Shown: positions 10,424 through 19,177 of the stretch, in pieces | Layout of the letters: each line of letters opens with the position of its first letter | How positions within the stretch are numbered: position 1 is the first letter of the stretch | From: JAKAWQ01 sp963840545 | GTDB lineage: Bacteria > Pseudomonadota > Alphaproteobacteria > Acetobacterales > Acetobacteraceae | Reading direction: 5' to 3' | DNA length: 64,000 bases | Assembly (NCBI GenBank): GCA_963840545.1 | Contig: CAWIZE010000012.1 | Coordinates: forward strand, 1-64,000 | Notes under the pieces: generated by a model | What the model was told of the DNA's origin: nothing | Database searches by the model: none | What the model saw: only the letters and a program-made list of their open reading frames with translations | Made by a program: the position numbers and the translations under genes

Positions 10424-13420
10424 TTGAAACGGTTCCGGCCCGAGCCGGGGCTGATACCGGCTGTCATCGTCCTCGCCACGCTTGCCGTGATCGCTCTGGT
10501 GGCACTTGGCACCTACGGCGCCGTCCGCCGCGAGCAGCGGCGCGGGGTGGCGGAGGCACGCGCCGCGGCCGCCGCGCTCGCCGGGCGGCTGGCGGGCGAC
10601 GCCGAGGCGGACCTCGACGGCATCAACAACGTCGTCGGCGTCGTGCGCGCCGAGCTCGGTGGGCTACCGACGCCGCCGCTCGCGTCCGGCACTCTCGGCA
10701 CGGCGCTTGGGACGGCGCTTGGGGCCGCCCGGGCGATGCCGCGGCACGGGCTCCTGCGCCGGCTGCTGCTGGTCGATTCTCACGGCGACTGGATCAGCGG
10801 CACTTCGCCGGACCCGGGCGCCTCCGCGCTCGCCGCCGCCGCGCTCGCCGCGGGCCCAGCGCCGCAGGGAGGCCCAGCGCCGCAGGCAGGCCGGATGCCG
10901 CAGGCAGGCCGGATGCCGCCCGCGGCGGGCGAGCCGCTGATCGGCGGGGCCGGCGCCGGCCCCGACGGCAGGCCGGAAATCGTCCTCCTCCGGCCGCGTC
11001 CGGACAGCCAGCACCGCTTCCTCGTCGCCGTCATCGATCTTGCCCGCCTCGTCGCGCCTCTGCTCGCCGACGCAGGGCTCCGTCCGCGCGAGGTGGCGGC
11101 GCTGACCACCCTGAACGGCGCGCCCGTCGCCGTGTTCGGCCGCACCGGGCTCGAGCCCGCGGCGGCGCTCGACGCCATGGCGCGCGAGGGCATCGCCGCC
11201 CATGCCAGGCTTTCCGTGTGGCTCGCGCCGGCGCCCGACGGCCGCGCGCGGATCTATGCCGAGCGCGCGCTCCCCGGATTGCCGCTGGTCCTCGTCGTCG
11301 GCATCGACCGGCGTGAGGCACTCGCTGCGGCGGACACCGGCCGCGGGTCGCTGCTGGCCATCGCCGGCATCCTCACACTGCTTTTCGCCCTCCTGGCCGC
11401 CGTGTCGCTCACCTTCCTCGCCACGGTCCGCCGCCGCTCGGCGGCCCTCGCGCGCGAGCAGGCCGAGCTCAAGGAGGCGAACGCCCGGCTCGCCGCTGCC
11501 AAGGCCGAGGCGGAGGCGAAGACGGCGCAGCTCGAAGGAATGCTGGCCAACATGTCGGACGGCGTCTCGCTGTTCGACGCGGAGTTCCGGATCCGGCAGT
11601 GGAACGCGCTCTTCTTCGAGCGCACCGGCGTGCCCCAGGAGCAGCTGCGCGCCGGCATGACGATCGAGGAGATCCTCCGGATACAGGCCCGCCTCGGCGA
11701 GTTCGGGCCTGGCGATGTCGAGCAGGAGGTCGCGCTGCGCATGACCCGCGTACGCGACCTCTCACATGCCGGGGTGAGGGAGCGGCTGCGACCGAACGGA
11801 ATGACGATCGAGCTGCGCCGCAGCCTGATGCCCGACGGCGGCTTCGTTACGCTCTACGCCGATGTCACCGCACGCCGGGAAGCCGAGGCGGCCCGGCGCC
11901 TTGCCAACGAGGCGGCCGAAGCGGCGGTTGCCGCCAAGGCGGAATTCGTCGCCACCGTCACCCACGAGATCCGCTCCCCGCTGAACGCGGTGATCAACAG
12001 CCTCGACCTCCTGGCCGCGTCCGGCCTTCCCTCCGCCCAACGCAAACTCGCGGAGGCGGCGCGCGGGGCGGGAGACGCGCTGCGCACGCTGATTACCGAC
12101 CTGCTCGACATCGCGCGCATCGATGCCGGCCAGTTCCACCTGGCGCCCGAGGATTTCGCGCTCTGCCCGCTGCTGCACGCGATCACCGGGATGTTCCACT
12201 CCGCAGCCCAGGCACGGGGCCTCGCGATCACGCTCAACCTCGCGCCGGATCTGCCCGAGCGCCTGCACGCCGATCCGCGCCGGCTGCGCCAGGTCCTGCT
12301 CAACTTCCTCAGCAACGCCGTCAAATTCTCCTCGCCCGGGACCATCGCGCTGGGCGCCGCGCCGGCGCGGGACGGATCGTTCCGCCGCCTCGTGCTCAGC
12401 GTCAGCGATCCGGGCCCCGCGATCGGCGCGGCCGACCGCGCCCGCCTGTTCCATCCATTCCAGCGGCTCGAGAACGCGCGCGCGAGCCAGCTTCCGGGCA
12501 GCGGGCTCGGGCTTGCGATCTCGCAGCGGCTCGCCGTGCTGATGGGTGGGGCGATCGGCTGCGAGGCGGCAGGCGGGGGAAACCGCTTCTGGCTCGCCAT
12601 TCCCCTGACGCCGGCACTCGGGGCGAGCGAATCGTCCCCACCCGCCGAGCCCGTCGCCAGGCACCGGCGCCTGCCGCGCGCCCGCGTGCTGGTGGTCGAG
12701 GACGTGCCGGCGAACCAGCTCATCCTCGCCACCACGCTCCGTCGCGACGGCCACCTCGTCGACATCGCCGCGAGCGGCGAAGCGGCACTCGACGCGCTCG
12801 AGCGCGCGCCCTACGACATCGCCTTCCTCGACCTCCACCTTCCCGGCATCAACGGGCTCGAAACCGCGCGGCGAGTCCGGGCACTTCCCGGCCCCGCCGC
12901 AACCATGCGCCTGGTCGGCCTGACCGCCTCGACCTCGGCCGACAGCCAGGCCCGCTGCCTGGAGGCGGGGATGGACGACGTGCTCGGCAAGCCGGTGACC
13001 AACGCCGAGCTCGCGCGAACCCTGGCCGGACAGCTCCAGCCGCCAAGCGGCCGACGCCGCACGCCAGCCGCGCCCCCGACCCCGCCGGCGAGCATCGATC
13101 CGGACCGGATCGCGACGCTCCGCCGCGAGCTCCCGCCCGGACTGCTGAACCCGCTCGCGGAACAATGCCTCGCCGATCTCGCCGGCCGGCTGCCAAAACT
13201 CCGCGCCGCCCTCGAGGGTGGCCGGACCGGCGAGGTCGCCACCATCACCCACACGATCGGCGGCACCGCCGTCACCTACGGGCTGACGCGGCTGGCGGCC
13301 CTCGCCCGTGACCTCGCGACGGCAACCCGCGACGGCAACCCCGAACCGAGCCTGATGAGCGCAATCGAGGCCGAATACACCCGCGGCGCCAGCGCCCTGC
13401 GTCTGCTGCTCGCCCAGTGA
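10424..13420 (+). CDS. Hybrid sensor histidine kinase with receiver and Hpt domains
   Basis: A 998-residue membrane kinase that contains a whole phosphorelay. TM1 lies at 11-32, an extracytoplasmic sensor domain at about 33-305 and TM2 at about 306-330. A short coiled coil and a PAS domain (about 360-480) follow. HisKA has VTHEIRSPLN with phospho-acceptor H514, and the ATPase domain has N-box N631. The receiver acceptor is D803 in FLDLHLPG. The C-terminal Hpt domain has acceptor H943 in ITHTIGG. The start codon is TTG. The sensor domain contains a run of hexapeptide repeats (144-167). No cognate output regulator is adjacent, so its phosphate target and signal are unknown. Confidence 0.88.
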   Translation: MKRFRPEPGLIPAVIVLATLAVIALVALGTYGAVRREQRRGVAEARAAAAALAGRLAGDAEADLDGINNVVGVVRAELGGLPTPPLASGTLGTALGTALGAARAMPRHGLLRRLLLVDSHGDWISGTSPDPGASALAAAALAAGPAPQGGPAPQAGRMPQAGRMPPAAGEPLIGGAGAGPDGRPEIVLLRPRPDSQHRFLVAVIDLARLVAPLLADAGLRPREVAALTTLNGAPVAVFGRTGLEPAAALDAMAREGIAAHARLSVWLAPAPDGRARIYAERALPGLPLVLVVGIDRREALAAADTGRGSLLAIAGILTLLFALLAAVSLTFLATVRRRSAALAREQAELKEANARLAAAKAEAEAKTAQLEGMLANMSDGVSLFDAEFRIRQWNALFFERTGVPQEQLRAGMTIEEILRIQARLGEFGPGDVEQEVALRMTRVRDLSHAGVRERLRPNGMTIELRRSLMPDGGFVTLYADVTARREAEAARRLANEAAEAAVAAKAEFVATVTHEIRSPLNAVINSLDLLAASGLPSAQRKLAEAARGAGDALRTLITDLLDIARIDAGQFHLAPEDFALCPLLHAITGMFHSAAQARGLAITLNLAPDLPERLHADPRRLRQVLLNFLSNAVKFSSPGTIALGAAPARDGSFRRLVLSVSDPGPAIGAADRARLFHPFQRLENARASQLPGSGLGLAISQRLAVLMGGAIGCEAAGGGNRFWLAIPLTPALGASESSPPAEPVARHRRLPRARVLVVEDVPANQLILATTLRRDGHLVDIAASGEAALDALERAPYDIAFLDLHLPGINGLETARRVRALPGPAATMRLVGLTASTSADSQARCLEAGMDDVLGKPVTNAELARTLAGQLQPPSGRRRTPAAPPTPPASIDPDRIATLRRELPPGLLNPLAEQCLADLAGRLPKLRAALEGGRTGEVATITHTIGGTAVTYGLTRLAALARDLATATRDGNPEPSLMSAIEAEYTRGASALRLLLAQ
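10853..10924 (+). repeat. Four 18-bp in-frame repeats in the kinase sensor domain
   Basis: Units at 10853-10870, 10871-10888, 10889-10906 and 10907-10924 encode GPAPQG, GPAPQA, GRMPQA and GRMPPA. Units 1 and 2 differ by one base. Units 3 and 4 share their first twelve bases. The whole is consistent with recent slippage duplication in a flexible loop. Confidence 0.85.
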
Positions 13421-13429
13421 GCAGGAGGG

Positions 13430-13453
13430 GGCCAGGGGGCAAATCCCCTGGCC
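13430..13453. terminator. Hairpin between the kinase gene and dppF
   Basis: GGCCAGGGG at 13430-13438 and CCCCTGGCC at 13445-13453 form a perfect 9-bp stem with a six-base loop, lying between two convergent stops (13420 and 13463). On the plus strand it is soon followed by CTTTCTC, a weak T-rich stretch. It is probably a shared terminator. Confidence 0.5.
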
Positions 13454-13462
13454 TGGCCTTTC

Positions 13463-14431
13463 TCACGGGCGCAGGTGGCAGGCGACCAGGTGGCCGGTGG
13501 CGGTGGGGTGGAGTTCGGGGCGTTCGCTGCGGCAGCGCGGGATGGCGTAGGGGCAGCGTGGGTGGAACGCGCAGCCGGTGGGCGGGTTGATCGGGCTTGG
13601 CACTTCGCCTTCGATGATTGGCCGGTCCTGTCGGGCGTGCGGGTCGGGCAGGGGCGCGGCAGCGAGGAGTGCTTCCGTGTAGGGGTGTTCGGGGGCGGCG
13701 AAGAGGGTTTCGCGGTCGGCGAGCTCGACGATGCGGCCGAGGTACATCACCGCGACGCGGTGGGCGATGTGTTCGACCACGCCGAGGTCGTGCGAGATGA
13801 AGAGGTAGGCGAGGCCGAACTCCTCCTGCAGATCGAGGAGCAGGTTGAGCACTTGTGCCTGAACCGAGACGTCGAGTGCGCTCGTCGGCTCGTCGGCGAC
13901 GATCAGGGTCGGGCGGAGGCTGAGCGCGCGGGCGATGCCCAGGCGCTGGCGCTGTCCGCCGGAGAATTCGAAGGAGTATTTGTCGAGCGCGTCCTTGCCC
14001 AGCCCGACGCGTTGGAGGAGGGAGATGGCGCGTTCGCGACGGGCGGCGCGCGAGAGTCGCTCGTAGTTCTCGACCGACTCGGTTACGATCTGTTCGGCGG
14101 TAAGGCGCGGATTGAGCGAGGCGGAGGGGTCCTGGAAGACCATTTGCGCGCGCCGGCGGAGCGGGCGCATCGCGGCAGCGCCAAGTGTCGTGACGTCGGT
14201 GCCTTCGATCAGGATCCGGCCGGCGGTGGGCTCGATCAGCCGCAGGACGAGCTTGCCGACGGTCGATTTGCCGCAGCCCGATTCGCCGACCACGCAGAGC
14301 GTTTCGCCGGAGGCGAGGGTGAAGGAGACGTCCTCGACGGCGTGCACCTCGGCGCGCGTGCGGTTGAGCAGTCCGCCGAGGATGGCAAAGCGCTTGGTGA
14401 GGCCCTGCACATCGAGCACCGGCGCGGTCAT
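13463..14431 (-). CDS. dppF: Peptide ABC importer ATPase, second subunit (DppF/OppF)
   Basis: One of two ATPases powering the dipeptide/oligopeptide permease encoded upstream. The 322-residue protein has Walker A GESGCGKST, the SGGQRQRLGIARAL signature and Walker B LIVADEPTSALD. It ends in the oligopeptide-importer C-terminal domain with its cysteine-bearing GCAFHPRCPYAIPRC segment. Its start overlaps the dppD stop by four bases, so the two are translationally coupled. It is the last gene of the operon that begins with the MlrC-type peptidase at 20647. Confidence 0.93.
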   Translation of the reverse strand: MTAPVLDVQGLTKRFAILGGLLNRTRAEVHAVEDVSFTLASGETLCVVGESGCGKSTVGKLVLRLIEPTAGRILIEGTDVTTLGAAAMRPLRRRAQMVFQDPSASLNPRLTAEQIVTESVENYERLSRAARRERAISLLQRVGLGKDALDKYSFEFSGGQRQRLGIARALSLRPTLIVADEPTSALDVSVQAQVLNLLLDLQEEFGLAYLFISHDLGVVEHIAHRVAVMYLGRIVELADRETLFAAPEHPYTEALLAAAPLPDPHARQDRPIIEGEVPSPINPPTGCAFHPRCPYAIPRCRSERPELHPTATGHLVACHLRP

Positions 14432-15414
14432 GAGATGGTCTCGGCGGCCCGGAAGCAGGCGGCGTGGTGGCCGGGCGCAAGGGCGAGCATGGGCGGGGCT
14501 TCGGTGCGGCAGCGATCGATCACGATCGGGCAGCGCGGGGCGAAGGCGCAGCCCATGACCGGTTCGCGGAGCGAGGGCACGGTGCCCGGGATTTCCGCCA
14601 GCCGCCGGTTGGCGGCCGAGCGATGGGGGATCGAGGCCAGCAGCCCGCGCGTATAGGGATGGGCCGGGCGATCGAAGAGCTCGAGGACCGGGGCCTCTTC
14701 CACGGTGCGACCCGCGTACATCACGATGATGCGCTGGCAGGTCTCGGCGACGACGCCGAGGTCGTGCGTGATCAGCATGATCGCCGCGCCGATGCGTTCC
14801 TTTAGTTCGAGCATCAGCCGCAGGATCTGCGCCTGGATCGTGACGTCGAGGGCGGTGGTCGGCTCGTCGGCGATCAGGAGCTTGGGGTTGCAGGCGAGCG
14901 CCATGGCGATCATCGCGCGCTGGCGCATCCCGCCGGAGAACTGGTGCGGGTAGTCGGCGAGGCGGTGCGGCGCGTCCGGGATGTGCACGAGGCGCAGCAT
15001 GTCGGCGGCGCGCGCCCGCGCGGCGGCGGGCGAGAGGCGCTGGTGGATGCGCACCGCCTCGGCGATCTGCGCGCCGATGGTGTACACGGGGTTGAGGCTG
15101 GTCATCGGTTCCTGGAAGATCATCGCGATGCGGTTGCCGCGGATCTTGCGCATCTCGGCTTCCGAGAGCGCCAGCAGGTCGCGGCCCTCGAACAACACCC
15201 GGCCGCCCACCACGCGGGCACCCTTGCGGGGCAGGAGCCTCAGGACCGAGAGGGCAGTGACGCTCTTGCCGCAGCCGGATTCGCCGACGATGCCGAGCGT
15301 TTCCCCCGGCGCGATCGCAAAGCTGACGCCGTCCAGCGCGCGCACCGTGCCTTCGCTGGTGAAGAAGTGCGTCCGCAGGTCCTCGACCGCGAGCAGCGGC
15401 GCGGCGGTGGTCAT
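14428..15414 (-). CDS. dppD: Peptide ABC importer ATPase, first subunit (DppD/OppD)
   Basis: The partner of DppF, a 328-residue ATPase. It shows Walker A GESGCGKS, the Q-loop FQEPMTSLNPVYTIG, signature SGGMRQRAMIAMAL, Walker B LLIADEPTTALD, and the C-terminal substrate-family domain with GCAFAPRCPIVIDRC. Having two distinct ATPases is the rule for the DppABCDF/OppABCDF family. The start lies 10 bases after the dppC stop, and the end overlaps dppF by four bases. Confidence 0.93.
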   Translation of the reverse strand: MTTAAPLLAVEDLRTHFFTSEGTVRALDGVSFAIAPGETLGIVGESGCGKSVTALSVLRLLPRKGARVVGGRVLFEGRDLLALSEAEMRKIRGNRIAMIFQEPMTSLNPVYTIGAQIAEAVRIHQRLSPAAARARAADMLRLVHIPDAPHRLADYPHQFSGGMRQRAMIAMALACNPKLLIADEPTTALDVTIQAQILRLMLELKERIGAAIMLITHDLGVVAETCQRIIVMYAGRTVEEAPVLELFDRPAHPYTRGLLASIPHRSAANRRLAEIPGTVPSLREPVMGCAFAPRCPIVIDRCRTEAPPMLALAPGHHAACFRAAETIS

Positions 15415-15424
15415 TCGAGGGCGG

Positions 15425-16294
15425 TCATTGGCGGCGCGAGAGTCGGGGGTCGAGCCAGTCGCGCAGCCCGTCCCCCAGCAGGTTCACCGCGAGAACGAGG
15501 ACGGCGAGCGCGACCCCGGGGAAGAAGATCGTCCAGGGCGCGATGCCGAGATAGAGCTGCGAGGCGGCGATCATGTTGCCCCAGGTCGGGATCGAAGGCG
15601 GCACGCCCGCGCCGAGGAAGGAGAGCGCCGCTTCGACCAGGATCGAGGAGGCGCAGACATAGGTTCCCTGCACCGTGAGCGGCGCGAAGGTGCTGGGAAG
15701 GATATGGCGGATCAGGACCTTGCGCGTGCGCGCGCCGCCGGCGATCGCCGCCTCGACGTACGGACGTTCGCGCGTCGAGAGCACGATGGCGCGCACGAGC
15801 CGCACTTCGCGCGGGAGCTCCGGTAGCAGGATGGCGATGATGACGATGCCGACCCCGCCGCGGGTGAGCGCCACCAGCGCGATCGCCAGCAGGATCGCCG
15901 GGATCGACATCAGCCCGTCCATCACGCGCATGATCACGGCGTCGAAGCGGCGGTAATAGCCGGCGGGCAGTCCGACGAGGATGCCGCCCGCGATCGCGAG
16001 GATCGCCACCGAGAAGCCGATCGCGAGCGAGACCTGCGCGCCGTAGAGCGTGCGGGCGAACACGTCGCGGCCGAGATTGTCGGTCCCGAACCAGTACTGG
16101 GCGGAGGGCGCCTCGAGCCGTATCATCGGGTTCATCGTGTTCGGATCGCCGGCGATCAGCGGGGCGGCGGCGGCGAGCACGACCATCAGCAGGACGATTC
16201 CCCCGCCGATCGCGATCCTGACATTGCGGCGGAGGAAGCGGGCCATACCGAGCGGGCGGCGGGTGGGAGCGGCGGCGATCAGCGCGTCCGACAT
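15425..16294 (-). CDS. dppC: Peptide ABC importer permease (DppC)
   Basis: A 289-residue inner-membrane permease with about six helices. It carries the DppC/OppC N-terminal region (a first helix at 27-48, then the YWFGTDNLGRDVFART motif at 67-82) and the EAAIAGGARTRKVLIRHILP loop that contacts the ATPases. It pairs with DppB. An unusually long 159-base gap containing two inverted repeats separates it from dppB, although the rest of the operon is tightly packed. Confidence 0.93.
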   Translation of the reverse strand: MSDALIAAAPTRRPLGMARFLRRNVRIAIGGGIVLLMVVLAAAAPLIAGDPNTMNPMIRLEAPSAQYWFGTDNLGRDVFARTLYGAQVSLAIGFSVAILAIAGGILVGLPAGYYRRFDAVIMRVMDGLMSIPAILLAIALVALTRGGVGIVIIAILLPELPREVRLVRAIVLSTRERPYVEAAIAGGARTRKVLIRHILPSTFAPLTVQGTYVCASSILVEAALSFLGAGVPPSIPTWGNMIAASQLYLGIAPWTIFFPGVALAVLVLAVNLLGDGLRDWLDPRLSRRQ

Positions 16295-16319
16295 CGGGCT
16301 ACCGGATCAATATGGCTTC

Positions 16320-16381
16320 TGGCGGAATCGGGGCACCCCGCGAACTCGTTCGCGGGGACCCCGGCGCGGGGCGATCCGCCA
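16320..16381. repeat. Nested inverted repeat between dppB and dppC
   Basis: The inner arms CCCCGCGAAC (16336-16345) and GTTCGCGGGG (16348-16357) are a perfect 10-bp stem with a two-base loop. The outer arms TGGCGGAATCG (16320-16330) and CGATCCGCCA (16372-16381) pair with one bulged base. Such a structure in mRNA could terminate, attenuate or stabilise. The sequence could also be a dispersed repetitive element. Confidence 0.6.
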
Positions 16382-16425
16382 AAGCCCAGGGGCAAGCCAT
16401 GAAAATGACCGCCAAGCAGAGGCTG

Positions 16426-16454
16426 GAGCGTGATCACCGGGAGTCATCACGCTC
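16426..16454. terminator. Hairpin at the dppB stop codon
   Basis: GAGCGTGAT (16426-16434) and ATCACGCTC (16446-16454) are perfect 9-bp arms separated by 11 bases. The right arm touches the dppB TAG stop. It lies inside the operon, so it may be an attenuating or RNA-stabilising hairpin rather than a full terminator. Confidence 0.4.
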
Positions 16455-17395
16455 TAGTAATGCACGCGCGGGTCGATCAGCGCGTAGCTGAGATCGACCA
16501 GCAGGTTGATGATCACGTACGCGCCGGAGAAGATCACCATTACGCCTTGGATGATCGGGTAGTCGCGGTTGGTGATCGCGTCGACCGCGAGGCGGCCGAT
16601 GCCGGGGATGTTGAACACGGTCTCGGTGACCACCACGCCGCTGATCAACAGCGCGACGCCGATGCCGATCACCGTCACGATCGGCACGCCGGCGTTCTTG
16701 AGCGCGTGGTGGAACAGCACGGAGCTGCTCGAGGCGCCCTTGGCGCGCGCGGTGCGGATATAATCCTCCGCGAGGACCTCGAGCATGCTCGCGCGGGTGA
16801 TGCGCGCGATCAGCGCCACGTAGGCGAGGCCGAGCGCGATGGCGGGCAGGATCAGGTGGGAGAGCCAGGGCCAGACGCCCTGCCGGAGCGGGACGTAGCC
16901 CTCCACCGGCAGCCAGTGCAGGCGGATCGCGAAGAGATAGATGAGGAAGTAACCGACGACGAAGACCGGGGTCGAGAAGCCGAGGGCGGCGAAGCCCATC
17001 AGGAATCCGTCGAGCCAGCCGCCCGCCCGCCAGGCGGCGAGCACGCCGGCGGCGAGCGCGATGATGACGGCGAAGCCGATGGTCAGCGCGGTGAGCGAGA
17101 GCGTGGCCGGCAGGCGCTGGCCGATCAGCGTGATCACCGGCGTGTCGGAAAAGATCGAGATGCCGAAATTGCCCTGGAGGAGGTGCCAGAACCAGCGGAC
17201 GAACTGCACGCTCAGCGGATCGGCGAGGCCGAGCTGATGGCGGATCGCCACGATCTCGGCCGGCGTCGCGTTGTCCCCGGCGATGATCGCCGCCGGGTCA
17301 CCCGGGGCGATGTGGAGGAGGAGGAAGACGAAGACACCGACCAGAACCATCACGAGGATGGTCGAAAGCAGGCGGCGGACGATGTATCCGGCCAT
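16454..17395 (-). CDS. dppB: Peptide ABC importer permease (DppB)
   Basis: A 313-residue permease with the classic family opening (YIVRRLLSTILVMVLVGVFVF, then LLHIAPGDPA). Six predicted helices follow, along with the ATPase-coupling loop around EDYIRTARAKGASSSSVLFH and the C-terminal GIGRLAVDAITNRDYPIIQG region. It forms the transmembrane channel with DppC. It begins 21 bases after dppA and ends at a 9-bp hairpin. Confidence 0.93.
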   Translation of the reverse strand: MAGYIVRRLLSTILVMVLVGVFVFLLLHIAPGDPAAIIAGDNATPAEIVAIRHQLGLADPLSVQFVRWFWHLLQGNFGISIFSDTPVITLIGQRLPATLSLTALTIGFAVIIALAAGVLAAWRAGGWLDGFLMGFAALGFSTPVFVVGYFLIYLFAIRLHWLPVEGYVPLRQGVWPWLSHLILPAIALGLAYVALIARITRASMLEVLAEDYIRTARAKGASSSSVLFHHALKNAGVPIVTVIGIGVALLISGVVVTETVFNIPGIGRLAVDAITNRDYPIIQGVMVIFSGAYVIINLLVDLSYALIDPRVHY

Positions 17396-17416
17396 CCGCG
17401 CGCGGCTGCTTCCGTC

Positions 17417-19033
17417 TCAGCTCTTCGAGACGTTCCAGAACGGGATGATGTCCGGCATGCCGATCATGCCGTTCACGGTCTTGCGCATCGCCGCCGGGCT
17501 CACCCATTGGCCGAGCAGGACCATCGGCACGAAGTCCCAGGCGATCGCCTGCATCTGCCGGGCGATCGCCTGCTGCTCGGCGAGCGTGGCGACGCGCGCC
17601 CACTTCATCCGCAGCGCCTCGTATTGAGCGTTCTCAGGCCAGCCGAACCAGCCCTTCTTGCCGTTGGCGAGGAGGGGGGTCGCGGTGATCGGGTTGCCGA
17701 AATCATAGCTCGAGCCGTAGGTAATGAAGATGTCCCAGCCGCCCTTGTCGTCCGGGGCCTCGACCGCACGCCGGGTGACCACGCCGCCCCAGGTCGAAGC
17801 CGCGAGCTCGACATTGACGCCGATTTCCTTGAGCCAGCCGGCGACGAGCTGCGCCGAGTTGTTCATGAAGTCGAAGTCCGTCGCCTGCAGGACGATGACC
17901 TTCTCGCCCTTGTACCCGGATTCCTGGAAGAGCTGTTTGGCCTTGGCGAGGTCCGGGGCCGCCTTGAACCAGCCGATATTGGCATCGTTCGTCATCGGCG
18001 TGCCGTAGCCGAAGAGCGAATCGACCTTGTTGTAGAATTTCGGGTTGCCGAAGGTGGCCTTGAGGATGGCGCTCTGGTCGATCAGGTAGAGCATCGCCTG
18101 CCGGGCCTTCGGATTGTCGAAGGGCGGATGCAGGTAGTTGAGGCGCAGCATGCCGACATTGCCGGACTTGTCGAGCACCTGGATCTTGATGTCGGGATTT
18201 GATTGGAGCTGCGGCAGGAGATCGAGCGGCGGCAGCTCGAAGAAGTCGATCTCGCCTGACTCGAGGGCGGCGAGCGCGGTCTGATCGTCGGTGATGTTCT
18301 GCCAGATCACCCGGTCGAGCTTTACGACTTTTCCGCCGGCGAGCCCCGAGGCGGGTTCGGAGCGTGGCACGTATTTGGTGAACTTGTCGAAGACGTAGCG
18401 GTTGCCCGGGCGGGTCTCGGCCTGGTTGAAGACGAAGGGACCCGAGCCGATGCGTTCCTTGACCTGCTGGAAGGGGTCGGTTTCGGCGTCCTTCTTGCGC
18501 ATCATGAAGCAGTCGGGGGTATTGGTGGCGGCGAGCGCGGGGATGACGAGGCCGAGCGGCTCCTTGAGCGCGAGCACGAAGGTCTTGTCGTCCTTGGCCG
18601 AGAGGTCCTTCGCGTACTGCATGATCAGCTGGCCGCCGCTGTTGCGCACCGCCCAGCGCCGGATCGAGGCGACGCAATCGGCCGCCGTGACCGGGGTGTT
18701 GTCCTGCCAGCTCAAGCCGTCACGGAGCGCGAAGGTGTAAGTGCGCTTGTCCTCGCTCAGGTCCCACTTGCCCACCATCTCGGGCTGGGGCTGGAAGTTC
18801 GCATCGAGCGCGAACAGGGTGTCGTAGACCATCGCGCCGTAATAGGCGGTGATGTTCGCGGTGGTCCAAATGGGATCGAAGGAGCGGAGATCGCCCTGCA
18901 TCACGGCGTTCAATGTGGTAGGGGCGGAGGCGGCGCGGGCCCGCCGGATGGCCGGGCCTCCGGCTGCGGCGGCTCCCGCCATCGCGCCCGCGGCCACGCC
19001 GCTCCGCAGTATCGTCCTGCGGGAAATCGCCAT
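17417..19033 (-). CDS. dppA: Periplasmic peptide-binding protein, Tat-exported (family 5)
   Basis: The 538-residue substrate-binding protein of the importer (SBP_bac_5 family). The N terminus SRRTILRSGVAAGAMAGAAA fits a twin-arginine signal, so it is probably exported folded. The mature part contains ITAYYGAMVYDTLFALD, the LRDGLSWQDNTPVTAADCV segment typical of DppA/OppA, and the RLNYLHPPFDNPKARQA stretch. Its actual ligand is not certain. The operon partner is an MlrC-type peptidase, which suggests peptides or peptide-like compounds. It follows that gene after a 144-base gap and is followed by dppB. Confidence 0.92.
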   Translation of the reverse strand: MAISRRTILRSGVAAGAMAGAAAAGGPAIRRARAASAPTTLNAVMQGDLRSFDPIWTTANITAYYGAMVYDTLFALDANFQPQPEMVGKWDLSEDKRTYTFALRDGLSWQDNTPVTAADCVASIRRWAVRNSGGQLIMQYAKDLSAKDDKTFVLALKEPLGLVIPALAATNTPDCFMMRKKDAETDPFQQVKERIGSGPFVFNQAETRPGNRYVFDKFTKYVPRSEPASGLAGGKVVKLDRVIWQNITDDQTALAALESGEIDFFELPPLDLLPQLQSNPDIKIQVLDKSGNVGMLRLNYLHPPFDNPKARQAMLYLIDQSAILKATFGNPKFYNKVDSLFGYGTPMTNDANIGWFKAAPDLAKAKQLFQESGYKGEKVIVLQATDFDFMNNSAQLVAGWLKEIGVNVELAASTWGGVVTRRAVEAPDDKGGWDIFITYGSSYDFGNPITATPLLANGKKGWFGWPENAQYEALRMKWARVATLAEQQAIARQMQAIAWDFVPMVLLGQWVSPAAMRKTVNGMIGMPDIIPFWNVSKS

Positions 19034-19177
19034 ATCCGTCCCCCTTGTATTCCGCTCCGCGGCGTCTCTGCCGGTGGTGCCGCCGTTTGTGGCCGTTGGT
19101 CAGGTTTGCCGTCCCTTGGCGGACGCTAACACCCGCCCTGCCGGGTCGCAATATCGTGCATGCCGCCGGCGGGCCGC

